Of a DNA stretch of 7,181 nt, positions 5,956 through 7,181 are shown piece after piece. The position numbers and the translations under genes are program-made. The DNA comes from an uncultured Collinsella sp. (lineage in GTDB: Bacteria; Actinomycetota; Coriobacteriia; Coriobacteriales; Coriobacteriaceae). Where the stretch lies: NCBI GenBank assembly GCA_902495945.1, contig CABUZD010000088.1:1-7181 (forward strand), given 5' to 3'. The notes beneath the pieces were generated by a model. It was not told where the DNA came from. It searched no databases and was given only the letters and a program-made list of their open reading frames with translations. Positions within the stretch are counted from its first letter, which is position 1. The number at the start of each line of letters is the position of its first letter.

Positions 5956-6372
5956 ATGGCCGAGGACAATAGGAACAAACCGCTGTACATGATCAGCGTG
6001 GCGGCCGAGCTGACCGGCATGCATCCGCAGACTCTGCGCGTCTACGAGTCCAAGGGCCTGGTGAACCCCCAGCGCTCGGGCGGCAACACGCGTCTGTATT
6101 CGCGTGCCGATATCGAGCGCCTGGAGCTCATCAACCAGCTGACCGACGAGGGCATCAACCTTGCCGGCGTGGTGCGCATCCTCGATATGAAGGAGCGTGC
6201 CGAGGAGCGCGAGCGCGAGAACGAAAAGCTCCGTGCCCGCGTGCGCCAGCTCGAGGACGAGCTGCACGAGTACAAGATGCAGAAGAAGATTACCGCCCTG
6301 GCCCCGCGCGACGGCTCAGTCAACCCCGAGCAAGTCATGCGCAAGCTTTTGGGCGCAGGCGGGGATCTCTAG
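5956..6372 (+). CDS. hspR: Heat-shock repressor HspR (MerR family), 138 residues
   Basis: DNA-binding repressor of the dnaK operon in actinobacteria. The MerR-type winged helix-turn-helix occupies about residues 10-80: LYMISVAAELTGMHPQTLRVYE (10-31), then KGLVNPQRSGGNTRLYS (33-49), a signature of HspR and close relatives. The second half of the domain (IERLELINQLTDEGINLAGVVRIL) leads into a charged dimerising coiled coil (about 79-112). The tail (113-138) has no effector-binding domain, as expected for HspR. AAGGGG lies upstream (5940-5945), with AGG nearer the ATG. The 72-nt gap after dnaJ contains a GCCCGCGGGC palindrome (5906-5915) and TATGAT (5917-5922), a possible -10 without a good -35, so the gene may be transcribed with dnaJ or have its own weak promoter. 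In studied actinobacteria HspR needs DnaK as co-repressor, giving a feedback loop; its operator here is not identified. Confidence 0.95.
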   Translation: MAEDNRNKPLYMISVAAELTGMHPQTLRVYESKGLVNPQRSGGNTRLYSRADIERLELINQLTDEGINLAGVVRILDMKERAEERERENEKLRARVRQLEDELHEYKMQKKITALAPRDGSVNPEQVMRKLLGAGGDL

Positions 6373-6401
6373 GTTACGGCGTTTTACCAAACGCCGTAAC
6401 C
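6372..6401 (+). other. Stem-loop starting at the hspR stop codon
   Basis: GGTTACGGCGTTT (6372-6384) pairs perfectly with its reverse complement at 6389-6401 across a 4-nt loop (tacc). The 13-bp stem starts at the last base of the hspR stop codon. No T-tract follows, so it is probably a 3'-end stabiliser or the first of two tandem termination structures, not a complete intrinsic terminator. Confidence 0.6.
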
Positions 6402-6442
6402 GGCCGACGCTGCGCGCCGCCCAGGGCGACAATTTGTCATTC

Positions 6443-6484
6443 AAAAGGCGAGGCATGACCAGAAGGTCAATGCCTCGCCTTTTT
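6443..6484 (+). terminator. Intrinsic terminator of the dnaK operon
   Basis: AAAAGGCGAGGCAT (6443-6456) pairs with ATGCCTCGCCTTTT (6470-6483), extended inward by GACC/GGTC (6457-6460 with 6465-6468) with one bulged A (6469) and a 4-nt loop (agaa). An unbroken TTTTT (6480-6484) follows. The A-run on the left gives it terminator character on the minus strand too. Confidence 0.88.
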
Positions 6485-6503
6485 CATTTACGGCTTTAGC
6501 CTG

Positions 6504-6579
6504 TGCGGGGCGCGCAGCGCGCCGCATCAGAAACCACCCGCTATGCGGGTGGGGCCAAACGGCTTTACAAAGCCGCCCC
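6504..6579. repeat. Subterminal hairpins at the left end of the IS200/IS605-like element
   Basis: Three foldable units lie in front of tnpA. TGCGG...CCGCA (6504-6508 with 6522-6526) encloses an almost purely GC palindrome. CCACCCGC (6534-6541) pairs with GCGGGTGG (6545-6552) across a 3-nt loop. CGGCTTT (6560-6566) pairs with AAAGCCG (6569-6575) and is bracketed by GGGG (6551-6554) and CCCC (6576-6579). IS200/IS605 transposases recognise single-stranded subterminal hairpins, so one of these is probably the left-end recognition structure. TTAC at 6488-6491 resembles the tetranucleotide target of some family members. Which hairpin is the functional one is not resolved. Confidence 0.55.
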
Positions 6580-6643
6580 CTCGCCGGACACTTGCGATTG
6601 TTCAGGCCGCGAGGAATCCGAGTCGAGAGGGCGGTGGTGGCGT

Positions 6644-7114
6644 ATGGCCCAGAAGGCCTACAGCCTGTCGCACACGAAGTGGATGTGCAAGTACCACGTC
6701 GTGTTCACGCCGAAGTATAGGCGCAAAGTCATCTACAACCAAATAAGGTCCGACCTTGGGGAGATCTTCAGGAAGCTATGCCAGTACAAGGGGATAGAGA
6801 TCATCGAGGGGCACCTGATGCCCGACCACGTCCACATGCTGCTGGCGATACCGCCGAAGTACAGCGTATCGAGCGTGATGGGCTACCTGAAGGGGAAGAG
6901 CTCGCTGATGATATTCGACAAGCACGCGAACATGAAGTACAAGTTCGGCAACAGGAAGTTCTGGGCCGAGGGCTACTACGTGTCCACCGTCGGCCTGAAC
7001 GAGGCCACCATCGCGAAGTACATCCGGGAGCAGGAGAAGGCCGACATCGCGATCGACCGGCTGAGCGTCAAGGAGTACGAGGACCCCTTCGATAGGGGGC
7101 CGGGGCGTAAATAG
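6644..7114 (+). CDS. tnpA: IS200/IS605 transposase TnpA (Y1 HUH), 156 residues
   Basis: Single-strand DNA transposase that cuts and rejoins element ends through a 5'-phosphotyrosine intermediate. The start at 6644 (MAQKAYSLSHTKWMCKYHVVFTPKYRR) matches the usual family opening; the frame extends upstream only through hairpin sequence. The HUH metal-binding motif is H62-V-H64 within LMPDHVHMLL. The region SVSSVMGYLKGKSS (74-87) is the conserved middle motif, and RKFWAEGYYVSTVG (104-117) precedes helix D, which carries the likely catalytic Tyr (Y126 in IAKYIREQ) and Q130. All key residues are present and length is normal, so it looks active. The ribosome site is weak (GGTGG close to the ATG), consistent with the low expression known for IS200. 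Codon use differs from the neighbours: AGG and ATA codons are common here and rare in dnaK-hspR, a sign of foreign origin. Confidence 0.93.
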   Translation: MAQKAYSLSHTKWMCKYHVVFTPKYRRKVIYNQIRSDLGEIFRKLCQYKGIEIIEGHLMPDHVHMLLAIPPKYSVSSVMGYLKGKSSLMIFDKHANMKYKFGNRKFWAEGYYVSTVGLNEATIAKYIREQEKADIAIDRLSVKEYEDPFDRGPGRK

Positions 7115-7115
7115 C

Positions 7116-7176
7116 GCCGGTTTGACCGGCCCGTCACGGGTCAATCTGCAGTGCGGCCCGAATCCCGTGAGGGCCG
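7116..7176. repeat. Right-end hairpins of the IS200/IS605-like element
   Basis: GCCGGT (7116-7121) pairs with ACCGGC (7125-7130) around a 3-nt loop, 2 nt after the tnpA stop. Further on, TCACGGG (7134-7140) is inverted at 7164-7170, and CGGCCC (7154-7159) at 7171-7176; these two overlap and would compete. This nested palindromic structure is typical of IS200/IS605 right ends. The cleavage point cannot be placed because the flank is missing. Confidence 0.5.
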
Positions 7177-7181
7177 GCGCC

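Larger units (their letters stand above)
6531..7181 (+). mobile_element. IS200/IS605-family insertion sequence (right end beyond or at the window edge)
   Basis: Defined by an intact Y1 transposase gene with hairpins on both sides and no terminal inverted repeats, as the family requires. The left boundary is uncertain between about 6485 and 6534 and is drawn at the main hairpin. It inserted just downstream of the dnaK-operon terminator, where it harms no gene. Right-end hairpins begin 2 nt after the tnpA stop and the window ends inside or just past them. Only tnpA is seen; a tnpB-like accessory gene could still lie to the right. Confidence 0.75.

Noticed and set aside
6503..6643. Upstream extension of TnpA to a GTG at 6503
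   Set aside because: The extension would encode the element's end hairpins. Family members begin close to the SLSHTKW segment, matching the ATG at 6644.

Overview
The window looks like chromosomal DNA of a high-GC Gram-positive gut bacterium of the class Coriobacteriia. Collinsella or a close relative is my best guess. The reasons are the GC-rich codon use, the gene order dnaK-grpE-dnaJ-hspR (an actinobacterial heat-shock arrangement) and a neighbouring small 2[4Fe-4S] ferredoxin typical of anaerobes. The genus is an inference from style and gene order, not from a database match.

Layout. Positions 1-945 hold a small, visibly AT-richer accessory module. A zinc-ribbon gene runs off the left edge, and an unrecognised 140-residue gene precedes it in the same reading frame, separated by one TAG. 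Both are on the minus strand. Facing away from them is a small XRE/HTH_3 repressor gene. The shared intergenic region (611-717) carries a candidate promoter overlapped by repeated GTTTGCA/TGCAAAC half-sites. Positions 946-1214 have no convincing gene but contain inverted repeats that look like a REP-type element. A strong bidirectional terminator (1215-1252) marks the return to GC-rich backbone and ends the minus-strand ferredoxin gene (1293-1478).

Positions 1479-2072 are non-coding. They hold the ferredoxin leader and promoter, a compact 123-bp block with imperfect terminal inverted repeats and an internal hairpin, an AT-rich presumed dnaK promoter region, and a stable hairpin in the dnaK leader. 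The heat-shock operon follows: dnaK (2073-3965), grpE two bases later (3968-4810), a terminator-like stem-loop, dnaJ (4918-5883, a J-protein without the zinc-finger domain) and hspR (5956-6372, MerR-type repressor). DnaK is the chaperone, the J-protein delivers substrate and stimulates ATP hydrolysis, GrpE releases ADP, and HspR is expected to shut the operon off, usually with DnaK as co-repressor. No canonical HAIR or CIRCE operator is visible upstream of dnaK, which is the main regulatory puzzle here.

Two stem-loops close the operon (6372-6401 and 6443-6484). Directly after them is an IS200/IS605-family element: subterminal hairpins, a complete Y1 HUH transposase gene tnpA (6644-7114) and right-end hairpins. 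Its right boundary, and any tnpB-like partner, lie beyond the window. I found no tRNA, rRNA or CRISPR array.
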